A stretch of 32,975 nucleotides of DNA from Flammeovirgaceae bacterium (GCA_021298015.1 JAJTGY010000041.1:1-32975); one strand, 5' to 3'; shown: positions 25,903 to 32,975, counted from the stretch's first letter. Translations and numbers: made by a program. Notes: generated by a model not told the origin, from the letters alone.

Positions 25903-26116
25903 ATGAGTAGACTGGAGATCATAAAAGCCATTGAGCAAATGACCCCGGAGGACAGAGCCGTATTCCTGGCCGAGCTCCAGTTGAAGTATTCATCAAAGGA
26001 GTAGATCACGAAGGATTTCCCAACTTCGTGGACTCGGGAAGTCGCTCTGGGAAAAGGTGAGTGTTGATGAATACTTGAAACATGAGCGCAACTGGACACG
26101 TGATCACACCCGGTAG
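25903..26116 (+). pseudogene. VapB-like antitoxin broken by a one-base indel
   Basis: The frame from 25903 reads MSRLEIIKAIEQMTPEDRAVFLAELQLKYSSKE in pieces and stops at 26002-26004 after 33 residues. If one A is removed from the AAA at 25995-25997, the frame continues into RRISQLRGLGKSLWEKVSVDEYLKHERNW and ends at 26116, giving a 70-residue protein. LRGLGKSLW...VDEYL..ER.W is the typical end of a Bacteroidota VapB-type antitoxin, so the two pieces belong together. The restored end overlaps the start of the PIN toxin by about 35 bp, as expected for such an operon. Homology rests on recalled patterns, not a search. Confidence 0.55.
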
Positions 26117-26525
26117 TAAGGCTTTTTGTGACACTTCCCCATTTATTTATTTCTGCGAGGAACGTCAGCCCTACGTAGCAAAGCTTCAAAGGCTATTCGA
26201 TGAAAATGACCGGGGCGAGTTTCAAATCATTACATCAACGCTGACACTCGTTGAAGTTTTAATACTGCCCCTGAGAGAACAAGCATGGGGTTTAGCCGCA
26301 GAGTATCAGGAAATCATCATCAATTCACCCTTTATTTTGGTGATGCCCATGGATGTCGCTATTGCCCGTGAGGCTGCCAGACTTAGGGCCAGGTATCGGT
26401 TGCAGATGCCTGATGCGATTCAGGTTGCGACTGCGTTGGTTTACGGTTGTTCAGTTTTTTTGACCAATGACCATCAACTAGCCGTGGTGAATGAGTTAAA
26501 AGTTATTCAACTTGCCGACCAATAA
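26082..26525 (+). CDS. PIN-domain toxin, VapC-like
   Basis: 147 residues from ATG 26082; GTG 26100 is a possible alternative. All four acidic residues of the PIN nuclease site are visible: FCDTSPFIYF (Asp), LTLVEVL (Glu), MPDAIQVATAL (Asp) and FLTNDHQL (Asp). VapC enzymes cut RNA, often tRNA, and are held in check by the cognate antitoxin. Here the toxin is intact while the antitoxin frame just upstream is interrupted, which would be harmful unless the indel is an error or bypassed. It starts inside the restored antitoxin and ends 5 bp before tatC, so tatC may be read from the same transcript. Confidence 0.87.
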   Translation: MSATGHVITPGSKAFCDTSPFIYFCEERQPYVAKLQRLFDENDRGEFQIITSTLTLVEVLILPLREQAWGLAAEYQEIIINSPFILVMPMDVAIAREAARLRARYRLQMPDAIQVATALVYGCSVFLTNDHQLAVVNELKVIQLADQ

Positions 26526-26530
26526 TCGTT

Positions 26531-27376
26531 ATGCCACTCGATCAACCGCAGGAAGAAGCCGAAATGTCGTTTCTCGATCACCTCGAGGAATTGCGCTGGC
26601 ATATCGTGCGTAGCCTCACCGCCATTGCGGTGGGCATGGTGGTGGCGTTTATCTTCTCCAAGTGGATATTTACCAATATCATTTTTGCCCCCGCCAATCC
26701 TGATTTTCCAACTTTTCAGGCTCTTTGCCGGTTAGGCGAGCTGGTCGGCAACCCGGCCCTATGTGTGCAGGAGATTCCGTTTAAAGTGCAGAGCCGCTAC
26801 ATGACGGGCCAGTTTACGATGCAAATCATGGCTTCGTTTGTGATCGGATTTATCATTGCCTTTCCGTACGTGGTGTGGGAGCTGTGGCGGTTCATCAAAC
26901 CGGGGCTCCACTCGCACGAGCGCAATAATTCGCGCGGGGCCGTGTCAGCAATTTCGTTGTTGTTTTTCATGGGTTCGGCATTCGGCTATTTTGTGTTGTG
27001 CCCACTGATGACCTGGTTCTTCGCTTCGTACAGCATCAGCGACATGATTTCAAACGAGTTCGACATTACCTCCTACGTTTCCACGTTTGTGGCGTTGGTG
27101 TTTGGCAGCGGTTTGTTGTTTCAGTTACCGGTAGTCGTGTATTTCCTCACGCGCATCGGCTTGCTTACCCCCCAGTTTATGCGCACGTACCGCAAGCATG
27201 CGATTATAGTCATTCTCATCATTGGCGCCATTGTTACGCCACCCGATCCCCTCAGCCAGGTGCTCATCTCGCTGCCTCTGGTCATTCTGTATGAAATCAG
27301 TATCTTCATCTCGGCTTACGTGGTGCGCCAGAACCGCAAGCGCGAAGAAGAAGAACTAAAAGCCGAACGCTTATGA
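26531..27376 (+). CDS. tatC: Sec-independent protein translocase subunit TatC
   Basis: 281 residues. The conserved start SFLDHLEELRWHIVRSL is present, then six membrane helices and FPYVVWELWRFIKPGLHSHER, the usual TatC loop, and the late motif GAIVTPPDPLSQVLISLPL. TatC is the core receptor of the twin-arginine pathway, which exports folded proteins; it recognises the RR signal. The insert between the first two helices (FPTFQALCRLGELVGNPALCVQ) is longer than in E. coli, a frequent trait in Bacteroidota. It begins 5 bp after the PIN toxin and overlaps rpiB by ATGA. No tatA gene is in the window. Confidence 0.96.
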   Translation: MPLDQPQEEAEMSFLDHLEELRWHIVRSLTAIAVGMVVAFIFSKWIFTNIIFAPANPDFPTFQALCRLGELVGNPALCVQEIPFKVQSRYMTGQFTMQIMASFVIGFIIAFPYVVWELWRFIKPGLHSHERNNSRGAVSAISLLFFMGSAFGYFVLCPLMTWFFASYSISDMISNEFDITSYVSTFVALVFGSGLLFQLPVVVYFLTRIGLLTPQFMRTYRKHAIIVILIIGAIVTPPDPLSQVLISLPLVILYEISIFISAYVVRQNRKREEEELKAERL

Positions 27377-27816
27377 ATGACGTGAAACCAACCGTGGCCC
27401 TGGGGGCCGATCATGCCGGATATGCACTGAAAGAAGTGCTTCGCAAGAAACTGGAACAATACGGGTATCATCTCCGTGATTTTGGAACAAACAATGGCGA
27501 TTCGGTGGATTACCCCGATTTCGCCCGTCCGGTGGCGGTTGCCGTGGAAAAAGGTGAGTTTGACCTCGGCCTTCTGATTTGTGGCAGTGCCAATGGCGTG
27601 GCCATGACGGCCAACAAGCGGCCGGGCATTCGTGCGGCCATCTGCTGGACGGAGGAACTCGGTGCACTGGCCCGCGAACACAACAATGCGAATGTGCTCT
27701 GCCTGCCGGCCCGTTTTATTGATGAAGCCCTGGCCGAAAAAATTCTCATCAAATTCTTAACCACCTCGTTTGAGGGTGGCCGTCACCAGCGCAGGGTAGA
27801 CAAGATTGCGTATTGA
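27373..27816 (+). CDS. rpiB: Ribose 5-phosphate isomerase B
   Basis: 147 residues, full length. The RpiB/LacAB signature is clear: VALGADHAGYALKEVLRKKL, DYPDFARPVAVAVEKGEFD, LLICGSANGVAMTANKRPGIRAA (catalytic Cys in the ICGS segment), NNANVLCLPARF and GGRHQRRVDKI. It interconverts ribose 5-phosphate and ribulose 5-phosphate in the pentose phosphate pathway. The start codon overlaps the tatC stop (ATGA), so it is translationally coupled to tatC. No terminator is evident after it; the next 200 bases contain no gene. Confidence 0.95.
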   Translation: MNDVKPTVALGADHAGYALKEVLRKKLEQYGYHLRDFGTNNGDSVDYPDFARPVAVAVEKGEFDLGLLICGSANGVAMTANKRPGIRAAICWTEELGALAREHNNANVLCLPARFIDEALAEKILIKFLTTSFEGGRHQRRVDKIAY

Positions 27817-28022
27817 GGCGGGAGGAGTTATACTTACTGTGATAGTTACCCCTACATAACACTTCAGTTGACAAATCCCCCGTTGGAGATGGCGTAGCCG
27901 TGTGCCACGTCAAGCTCGATAGCCCGCATTTTTTCGATAACATTTAATGACGCCCGCGGGGCTGCAAGGCTCAATGACCGCGCGACAATGGCCAAAAATA
28001 AAATGTTTGCGCCCGCACAGAA
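27817..28022. other. Intergenic region before the IS256 remnant
   Basis: No gene is supported. A minus-strand frame covering roughly 27864-28067 ends in NVIEKMRAIELDVAHGYAISN, which looks protein-like, but I cannot match it to a family. It may be debris of an older gene into which the insertion sequence moved. Confidence 0.3.
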
Positions 28023-28451
28023 TTGGAGGAAGATGAAGGGCGAATCGCGTCCCGGGCCGTGTACCACATCTTGGGCATCAATAGAGAAGGGCGTAAAGAT
28101 TTACTGGGTATGTACGTTTCGGAAAGCGAGGGGGCAAACTTCTGGCTCAGTGTGCTTTCCGATTTGCGCAATCGAGGTGTGGCCGACATGCTCATAGTTC
28201 GTATCGACAATCTCAATGGTTTTTCCCAGGCTATCGAAAGCATTTTTCCTAAAGTAGAAGTACAGAACTCCCTGGTCCATCAGATCCGCAATAGCCCCAA
28301 ATACATAGCTAGCAAAGATCAAAAACCGTTCATGGCTGACCTCAAGGAAGTATATCGTGCGGCCACCAAGGATTTGGCAGAGCAACAATTGGATGCGCTG
28401 GGAGTTGCCCACATTCCGACATCAGTTATCATCAAAACAATTATTAACTGA
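28023..28451 (+). mobile_element. IS256-family transposase remnant (internal fragment)
   Basis: The frame carries the middle of an IS256/Mutator-like transposase: EGRIASRAVYHILGINREGRKDLLGMYVSE, GANFWLSVLSDLRNRGVADMLIV, DNLNGFSQAIESIFP, VHQIRNSPKYIASKDQKPFMADLKEVYRA in pieces. Known relatives have a catalytic Asp just before the first segment, which is missing here, and a C-terminal third that is also missing: after QQLDALG the reading no longer fits. So this is a truncated, inactive piece of about 125 matching residues, placed between rpiB and the alpha/beta hydrolase. No inverted repeats of the original element could be recognised. Confidence 0.85.
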
Positions 28452-28521
28452 CACAGTTTGTTTTACAGACCCGTTTTGTGAGTTCAACCAATAAGTTCAA
28501 GTCTTTAAAGGTTTTCAGAAT

Positions 28522-28674
28522 AGGTGATTTTCCTCTCAAATGCTGGTTTTAAAGCCATATAAAAGACCTCAAGGGTTGCGATTTCCTTTTCAAAACAAAG
28601 AAAAAATCGAAATTCATTTTGCCCTTTACTTCATTTATACGGTTTCCAGCTCTGCATTTGAAGGAAAATCACCT
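28522..28674. repeat. 153-bp imperfect inverted-repeat element
   Basis: The left arm AGGTGATTTTCCT-CTCAAATGC (28522-28543) matches, in reverse complement, the right arm GCATTTGAAGGAAAATCACCT (28654-28674), 21 of 22 positions with one bulged base. The arms enclose about 110 AT-rich bases, with a second, weaker inner stem around 28577-28609. No open frame is present. It sits beside the IS256 remnant in a gene-poor spot. It could be a miniature inverted-repeat element or a structured RNA. No clear target duplication is visible. Confidence 0.55.
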
Positions 28675-28711
28675 GGTGCACTAATTAGTTGAACACAGCG
28701 GGTTGCGATTT
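28573..28711 (+). repeat. Direct repeat GGGTTGCGATTT, two copies
   Basis: Copies lie at 28573-28584 and 28700-28711, 127 bp apart start to start. The second copy lies upstream of the hydrolase gene and is followed by GTACCTTGC, a weak -7-like sequence, so the repeat may duplicate promoter-flanking sequence. The first copy is inside the inverted-repeat element. Confidence 0.4.
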
Positions 28712-28738
28712 GTACCTTGCGGTTGATTTTACCTCCGC

Positions 28739-29500
28739 ATGAACCTGTTCTATCGCGAGGCCGGAGAAGGCCGGCCGCTGATTATCCTCCATGGGTTATT
28801 CGGCTCGTCCGATAACTGGTACACGTTGTCAAAAACCTTTGCTGAGCGGTATCACGTGTTTACGGTCGATCAGCGCAACCACGGTCAATCGCCCCACAGC
28901 GATGATTTCAGCTATCGGTTGCTCACGGACGATCTGGCGGAATTTATTTCGAAACACCAACTGGAGCGACCCATTCTGCTCGGCCACTCGATGGGCGGCA
29001 AAACGGTGATGAACTTTGCCGTCAAACATCCGGATCGGCTGGCGGCTGCTATTGTAGTCGATATCGCCCCGAAGCCTTATTCTGTACAACACGATCACAT
29101 CCTCGAAGGATTGGAAGCCATACCGCTTCAATCCCTGACCTCGCGGCAGGAAGCCGATCGCATCTTAACACCGTTCGTACCCGAGGCAGATGTACGGCAA
29201 TTCCTGTTAAAGAATCTCAACCGTACCGCTGACGGTTTCAGTTGGCGTGTGAACCTCACGGCCATTGACCGGCACATGGATGAAATTGTGGCCGACTTGC
29301 AGTACCCTGGCCAGTATTCGGGGCCGTGCCTTTTTGTTAAAGGCGCGCGTTCCAGCTACTTCGCTCCGGGCGATGATGATATCATTCGCGGCCGTTTCCC
29401 GAGGGTCGAATTTGCTACGCTTGACACCGGCCATTGGGTTCAGGCCGAGCGTCCACAGGAGTTTGCCCGTGTGGTGCTGAACTTTTTGGATCAGATATGA
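28739..29500 (+). CDS. Alpha/beta-fold hydrolase, YbfF-like esterase
   Basis: 253 residues, soluble. Features: oxyanion loop ILHGLFGSSDNW, HVFTVDQRNHGQSPHSDDF, nucleophile elbow GHSMGGKTVM (Ser), VVDIAPKPY, and the terminal TGHWVQAERP with the catalytic His. This matches the YbfF family of small esterases, which act on short acyl-CoA or ester substrates; the natural substrate is not known. Its last codon overlaps the start of the methyltransferase gene (ATGA at 29497-29500), so the two are translated together. A 12-bp direct repeat precedes it. Confidence 0.92.
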   Translation: MNLFYREAGEGRPLIILHGLFGSSDNWYTLSKTFAERYHVFTVDQRNHGQSPHSDDFSYRLLTDDLAEFISKHQLERPILLGHSMGGKTVMNFAVKHPDRLAAAIVVDIAPKPYSVQHDHILEGLEAIPLQSLTSRQEADRILTPFVPEADVRQFLLKNLNRTADGFSWRVNLTAIDRHMDEIVADLQYPGQYSGPCLFVKGARSSYFAPGDDDIIRGRFPRVEFATLDTGHWVQAERPQEFARVVLNFLDQI

Positions 29501-30207
29501 CACCCGTTGCGCTGTATCTGATTCCAAACGTGGTGGCCGAAGATGCGCTCCATACACTTTCTCCGCAGGCGCTGGCGGTCTTACCCGACCTGCGTTTTTT
29601 TCTGGCCGAAGATGCACGCACGGCACGCAGATTCCTGAGCTCTCTTAAAATCTATTCAGCCATTGAAGGTCTTACCTTCCAAAGGCTGGATAAGGACACT
29701 GCATATGCTGATCTCAATGAAATCATGCAGCCGTTGCTTGAGGGCGATTCAATAGGTGTGATTTCCGAATCGGGGTGCCCGGGCGTGGCCGATCCGGGTG
29801 CACTGGCTGTACGGTGGGCTCATGCGCATCAGGTGCGCGTAGTGCCATTAGTCGGTCCGTCCTCATTGTTGCTGGCATTAATGGCCTCAGGCCTGAACGG
29901 GCAAAAGTTTGCCTTTCATGGTTACCTGCCGATTGAAGGGCAGGAGGCCGCCCGCAAAATCCGCGAGTTGGAGCGCGAATCTGCGGCCAAGGGGCAAACG
30001 CAAATCATGATTGAAACACCGTACCGGAATGCCAACCTGTTCCAGAATCTGATCAAGAATCTTTCGGCCCACACACGTCTTTGCATCGCCATGGACCTTT
30101 CGGGGAAAAGCGAATGGGTGCAGACTCAAACGGTTGAAGAATGGCGGAAACACGCAACCCCCTGGCCAAAAACACCCGCAGTTTTCTTGTTTTTGGCTGA
30201 CTCCTGA
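29497..30207 (+). CDS. Tetrapyrrole-methylase-fold SAM-dependent methyltransferase (RsmI-related)
   Basis: 236 residues from ATG 29497. The tetrapyrrole methylase fold is shown by ALYLIPNVVAEDA at the start, FFLAEDARTARRFL, IGVISESGCPGVADPGA, VRVVPLVGPSSLLLALMASG and FAFHGYLP. RsmI, which 2'-O-methylates C1402 of 16S rRNA, is the best-known relative; but Bacteroidota carry a second, divergent branch, and this protein appears to belong to it, so no symbol is given. It uses S-adenosylmethionine, and metK lies 75 bp downstream, a pleasing but possibly accidental link. In-frame starts further upstream would lie inside the hydrolase gene and are rejected. Confidence 0.86.
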   Translation: MTPVALYLIPNVVAEDALHTLSPQALAVLPDLRFFLAEDARTARRFLSSLKIYSAIEGLTFQRLDKDTAYADLNEIMQPLLEGDSIGVISESGCPGVADPGALAVRWAHAHQVRVVPLVGPSSLLLALMASGLNGQKFAFHGYLPIEGQEAARKIRELERESAAKGQTQIMIETPYRNANLFQNLIKNLSAHTRLCIAMDLSGKSEWVQTQTVEEWRKHATPWPKTPAVFLFLADS

Positions 30208-30245
30208 TGTTTTGTTCCGGGGCAGCAAAAAACAGCCAACCTTTA

Positions 30246-30253
30246 TATCTTTG
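30246..30253 (+). promoter_or_regulatory. Predicted -7 box of metK
   Basis: TATCTTTG exactly matches TAnnTTTG. Transcription would start about 22 bases before ATG 30282. No convincing TTTG at the -33 distance. No SAM riboswitch-like structure is obvious in the 75-base gap. Confidence 0.5.
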
Positions 30254-30281
30254 CGCCCTAAAAATCGAATCAAAATAAACC

Positions 30282-31535
30282 ATGCCGTATCTATTCACTT
30301 CCGAATCCGTTTCCGAAGGCCACCCCGATAAAGTGGCAGACCAGATTTCTGATGCCCTGATCGACTATTTTCTTGCCTACGACAAGAACTCCAAGTGTGC
30401 CTGCGAAACATTGGTCACTACCGGTCAGGTCGTGCTGGCAGGCGAAGTAAAATCAGAGGCTTACCTCGATGTTCAAGATATTGCCCGCGAAGTGATTCGC
30501 AAGATCGGCTACACGAAGAGTGAATACATGTTTGAGGCGAACAGTTGCGGTATTCTGTCGGCCATCCACGAGCAGTCGCCCGATATCAATCAGGGCGTGG
30601 AGCGCAGGAAGAAGGAGGATCAGGGTGCTGGCGATCAGGGTATGATGTTCGGTTACGCCACCAATGAGACCGACAACTACATGCCCCTCCCGCTGGAATT
30701 AGCGCATTCATTGTTGCGCGAATTGTCGGCCATTCGCAGGGAGGGTAAGGTGATGACTTACCTGCGTCCCGATGCCAAGTCACAGGTTACAATCGAGTAT
30801 TCGGATGATAACAAGCCGCAGCGGATTGATACCATCGTGATTTCCACCCAGCACGATGATTTTGATAAGGATGCCGCGATGCTCAAGAAGATCCGGGAAG
30901 ATGTCATAAACATTCTCATCCCCCGCGTGATGAAGAAAGAGCCGAAGCGTTTGCAGAAACTTTTCAATGATCAGATTCAATACCACATTAACCCTACCGG
31001 CAAGTTTGTAATCGGAGGGCCTCATGGCGACAGCGGGTTAACGGGCCGTAAGATTATTGTTGACACCTATGGTGGCAAAGGAGCGCATGGCGGTGGTGCT
31101 TTCTCCGGAAAAGATCCTTCGAAAGTGGATCGGTCGGCTGCCTATGCTACGCGGCACATTGCCAAAAACCTGGTGGCCGCAGGTGTAGCGGACGAAGCGT
31201 TGGTTCAGGTGGCGTATGCCATTGGCGTGGCCAAGCCGGTGGGACTTTATGTGAACACATACGGCACCGCCAAGGTATCGATGAACGATGGCGAGATCGC
31301 CCGCAAGCTCGAGAAGATCTTTGACATGCGCCCGTACTTCATTGAAGAGCGCTTTAATCTGCGCTCACCGATTTATTCGGAGACGGCAGCCTACGGACAT
31401 ATGGGTCGCGAGCCGAAAACGGTCGAGAAAGTCTTTAATAAAGGAAAGAAAAATGAAAAGCGCGTGAAGGTGGAGCTTTTCCCCTGGGAGAAGCTGGACC
31501 ATGTTGACGTAATCAGAAAAGCGTTTAAGATTTGA
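30282..31535 (+). CDS. metK: S-adenosylmethionine synthetase
   Basis: 417 residues, full length. [25 protein letters not shown] in pieces, the ATP-binding [12 protein letters not shown] near residue 110, and [21 protein letters not shown] with [19 protein letters not shown] are diagnostic. The enzyme makes S-adenosylmethionine from methionine and ATP. A charged insert near the C-terminus ([23 protein letters not shown]) is typical of the Bacteroidota form. It is followed by a strong terminator and is the last gene of the plus-strand series. It may be transcribed separately from the methyltransferase gene, given its own -7 box. Confidence 0.97.
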   Translation: MPYLFTSESVSEGHPDKVADQISDALIDYFLAYDKNSKCACETLVTTGQVVLAGEVKSEAYLDVQDIAREVIRKIGYTKSEYMFEANSCGILSAIHEQSPDINQGVERRKKEDQGAGDQGMMFGYATNETDNYMPLPLELAHSLLRELSAIRREGKVMTYLRPDAKSQVTIEYSDDNKPQRIDTIVISTQHDDFDKDAAMLKKIREDVINILIPRVMKKEPKRLQKLFNDQIQYHINPTGKFVIGGPHGDSGLTGRKIIVDTYGGKGAHGGGAFSGKDPSKVDRSAAYATRHIAKNLVAAGVADEALVQVAYAIGVAKPVGLYVNTYGTAKVSMNDGEIARKLEKIFDMRPYFIEERFNLRSPIYSETAAYGHMGREPKTVEKVFNKGKKNEKRVKVELFPWEKLDHVDVIRKAFKI

Positions 31536-31553
31536 TTGTTTCCGAATAAAGGG

Positions 31554-31587
31554 AAGAGGCTGCCCGAAAGGACAGCCTCTTTTTTTG
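31554..31587. terminator. Rho-independent terminator of metK
   Basis: AAGAGGCTG (31554-31562) pairs with CAGCCTCTT (31573-31581), extended by an inner CC/GG pairing, and is followed by a T run to 31587. It lies between metK and the convergent hpf gene and may serve both. Confidence 0.88.
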
Positions 31588-31589
31588 CT

Positions 31590-31892
31590 TCACGCCCGCC
31601 CCGCTTTTATACGGGTCTTGAATTTCCGTAGCTGGTTGCGCAGCGCCTCGGTTGCCTGATCAGTCGCGGCTTCGAACGAGCGGGCCTGTTCTTTGGCAAA
31701 GAGCTGTTGCCCCGGTACATTCAGGCGTATCTCAACTGTTTTGTTTTCAATGCCCTCGTTATTCAGGCGCAAGAATACTTCGCCATCTACCAGGCGGTCA
31801 TAAAACGTTTCCAGTTTGTCCACCTTGCGCTGAATGAAATTCAGCAGTTTTCGGTCGGCATCGAAATGGATGGATTGAAAGTTCAGCTTCAT
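31590..31892 (-). CDS. hpf: Ribosome hibernation promoting factor (short HPF/RaiA form)
   Basis: 100 residues: MKLNFQSIHFDADRKLLNFI, QRKVDKLETFYDRLVDGEVFLRL, ENKTVEIRLNVPGQQLFA, SFEAATDQATEALRNQLRKFKTR. This is the short HPF/YfiA fold, which lacks the C-terminal extension of long HPF. It binds the decoding channel of stationary-phase ribosomes and helps keep them inactive. It lies 25 bp after xerC on the same strand, a pairing often seen in Bacteroidota, and is probably co-transcribed with it. Confidence 0.92.
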   Translation of the reverse strand: MKLNFQSIHFDADRKLLNFIQRKVDKLETFYDRLVDGEVFLRLNNEGIENKTVEIRLNVPGQQLFAKEQARSFEAATDQATEALRNQLRKFKTRIKAGRA

Positions 31893-31917
31893 ACGCGTTT
31901 GGATTAAGTTGAAGTGA

Positions 31918-32805
31918 TTATGCTTTTGGGTGAGCCTGATCGTAGGCTTTTTTTAGCTTTTCAATACTGTTGTGGGTGTAAACCTGCGTGGCCGCCAGGC
32001 TGCTATGGCCAAGTAAATCTTTCACGGCATTGATCTCGGCACCTTTGTTGAGTAAATGGGTGGCATAGGTGTGGCGCAGCACGTGGGGGCTGCGCTTTCC
32101 CGTAGAGGTTAAGCGCAGATACTTTTTGACGCTTCGGTAGATCATCATCGGGTAGCAGCGCTTTCCTTTCGAGGTAACGAACAGAAGTCCGAGATCGTCT
32201 TGGCCAACTTCGCGGTTGCGCACCGCTACGTAATCCTTCATCACCGGCACCAGACTCTCCGCAAACGGAATGACACGCTCTTTATTCCGCTTACCTAAAA
32301 CCTTAATGGTGCGTTTACGCGGATCTATGTTGACCTCTTTCAGGTTGAGCAGTTCCGATAGGCGGATACCGGTTCCGTAGAAAAGCTCCAGAACAAATTT
32401 GTCGCGCTTGCCCTCAAAACTATTGTCAAACTGAGTGTGGTCAAGCAAATTGACCATTTCAAGCTCATTTACGAACTGAGGTAAACGTTTTTGGGCCTTT
32501 AAAATCTTGATTTTCAATATCGGGTTCGTCTGGATTAAACCCTGTTTTTGAAGGAATTTATAGTAGGAGCGCAGGCAGGCAATTTTGCGATTAACCGAGG
32601 GGGCGTTCAGCTTTTGCTCCACCAATTGCACCACCCACGAACGAATAATGCCGTGGTTTGCTTCTGGCGGCTCAAGCCCGTCATAGGTAGTGCGCAAGAA
32701 CTCCGCAAACTGAAGAAGATCCGTACGATAGGCCAACACCGTTTTTTCGCTGTAACGCTTTTCGTACAGAAGAAATTGGAGAAAAGAATTTACCGTGCTA
32801 CCCAT
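31918..32805 (-). CDS. xerC: Tyrosine recombinase, XerC/XerD type
   Basis: 295 residues, the normal length. N-terminal SAM-like core-binding domain (VNSFLQFLLYEKRYSEKTVLAYRTDL in pieces) and C-terminal catalytic domain. The active-site residues are visible: Arg near 147 (GTGIRLSEL), Lys in VLGKRNKERVIP, HVLRHTYATHLL (His-x-x-Arg), LLGHSSLAATQVYTH with the nucleophilic Tyr near 275. This type resolves chromosome dimers at dif; XerC versus XerD cannot be decided with certainty, and xerC is chosen from its pairing with hpf. An IS30-type element begins about 120 bp upstream, pointing away, so the promoter region of xerC may have been altered. Confidence 0.88.
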   Translation of the reverse strand: MGSTVNSFLQFLLYEKRYSEKTVLAYRTDLLQFAEFLRTTYDGLEPPEANHGIIRSWVVQLVEQKLNAPSVNRKIACLRSYYKFLQKQGLIQTNPILKIKILKAQKRLPQFVNELEMVNLLDHTQFDNSFEGKRDKFVLELFYGTGIRLSELLNLKEVNIDPRKRTIKVLGKRNKERVIPFAESLVPVMKDYVAVRNREVGQDDLGLLFVTSKGKRCYPMMIYRSVKKYLRLTSTGKRSPHVLRHTYATHLLNKGAEINAVKDLLGHSSLAATQVYTHNSIEKLKKAYDQAHPKA

Positions 32806-32895
32806 TCAACTTCGTTGTTACCTCAGCAATATAAAAAAATGGTTCTACAGGGAATATTGTGATGGAAATAGTTGCTTCGATTTAAAAAGTTTAGC

Positions 32896-32924
32896 GCAAC
32901 AAATTACAAAAAGTAACTTGTTGC
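32896..32924. repeat. Inverted repeat just upstream of the IS30-type transposase start
   Basis: GCAACAAATTAC (32896-32907) and GTAACTTGTTGC (32913-32924) pair at 11 of 12 positions around a 5-nt loop. It ends 3 bases before the transposase ATG, so it could fold over the start codon region or act as an operator. The end of the element itself is probably further left. Confidence 0.55.
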
Positions 32925-32927
32925 AAA

Positions 32928-32975
32928 ATGAAAGAATACAAAAGACTTACCTATGAGGACAGGGTTAAGATTGAG
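32928..32975 (+). CDS. IS30-family transposase, N-terminal 16 residues only
   Basis: The reading frame MKEYKRLTYEDRVKIE runs off the window edge. Short as it is, it matches the usual N-terminus of IS30-family transposases (M.KYKRLT.EER.KIE-like), which starts a helix-turn-helix domain. The frame is open to the last base. An inverted repeat lies directly before it. The left end of the element is somewhere in 32820-32895; GTTGCTTCGATTT near 32871 is a candidate inverted-repeat end. The IS30 call depends on recalled sequence patterns. Confidence 0.6.
   Translation, partial: MKEYKRLTYEDRVKIE

Noticed and set aside
27864-28067. Minus-strand open frame ending in ELDVAHGYAISNGG
   Set aside because: It looks protein-like at its end, but it overlaps the IS256 remnant and no family could be named, so it is only mentioned as possible debris.
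1-32975. tRNA, rRNA and CRISPR features
   Set aside because: I saw no cloverleaf-like sequence with CCA-end context, no rRNA motif and no regularly spaced repeats.

Overview
This looks like chromosomal DNA of a Bacteroidota bacterium, most likely of the Cytophagales type. Three things support that. There is a gldJ-type gliding/type IX secretion lipoprotein and a set of Bacteroidota-style proteins (tricorn-like S41 protease, Asp-box/VPS10-like exoprotein, xerC next to hpf). Shine-Dalgarno sequences are largely absent. Several starts are preceded by boxes matching the Bacteroidota -7 consensus TAnnTTTG, for example TATTTTTG. Taxonomy below phylum is inference.

Layout. 1-170: tail of an unidentified gene and a strong terminator. 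170-690: AT-rich, no convincing gene. 0.7-12.7 kb: metallo-beta-lactamase-fold lipoprotein, small membrane protein, tricorn-like protease, a broken M20 peptidase, ferritin-VIT1 metal transporter, MgtC/DUF4010 membrane protein, a coupled CMD/hypothetical pair, comF, and gldJ. 12.9-17.4 kb: a small conserved-looking gene, mfd, a two-helix membrane protein and tag, so two DNA-repair genes lie close together. 17.4-23.7 kb: the Asp-box exoprotein, two tandem TPM-domain proteins and an S41/PDZ lipoprotein protease. 23.9-27.8 kb: glyA lies between two toxin-antitoxin-like modules (DUF433/DUF5615 on the minus strand, VapB/VapC-like on the plus strand), followed by tatC and rpiB. 27.8-28.7 kb: an IS256 transposase remnant and a 153-bp imperfect inverted-repeat element. 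28.7-31.6 kb: alpha/beta hydrolase, a coupled tetrapyrrole-methylase-fold methyltransferase, and metK with its terminator. 31.6-32.8 kb: xerC-hpf on the minus strand. The window ends in the first codons of an IS30-type transposase.

The most notable signal is a set of broken reading frames that one base would repair: M20 peptidase (a frameshift plus an in-frame stop), the S41 lipoprotein (seven-T tract in the signal peptide), the DUF5615 toxin, and the VapB-like antitoxin. The last three lie within about 3.7 kb. They may be sequence errors, decay, or, for the T tract, phase variation. Long housekeeping genes (mfd, glyA, metK, tatC) are intact. No tRNA, rRNA or CRISPR array was seen. I did not find a clearly new multi-gene system. 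The best candidates for something undescribed are the 153-bp inverted-repeat element, the CMD-hypothetical gene pair, and the toxin-antitoxin/glyA arrangement.
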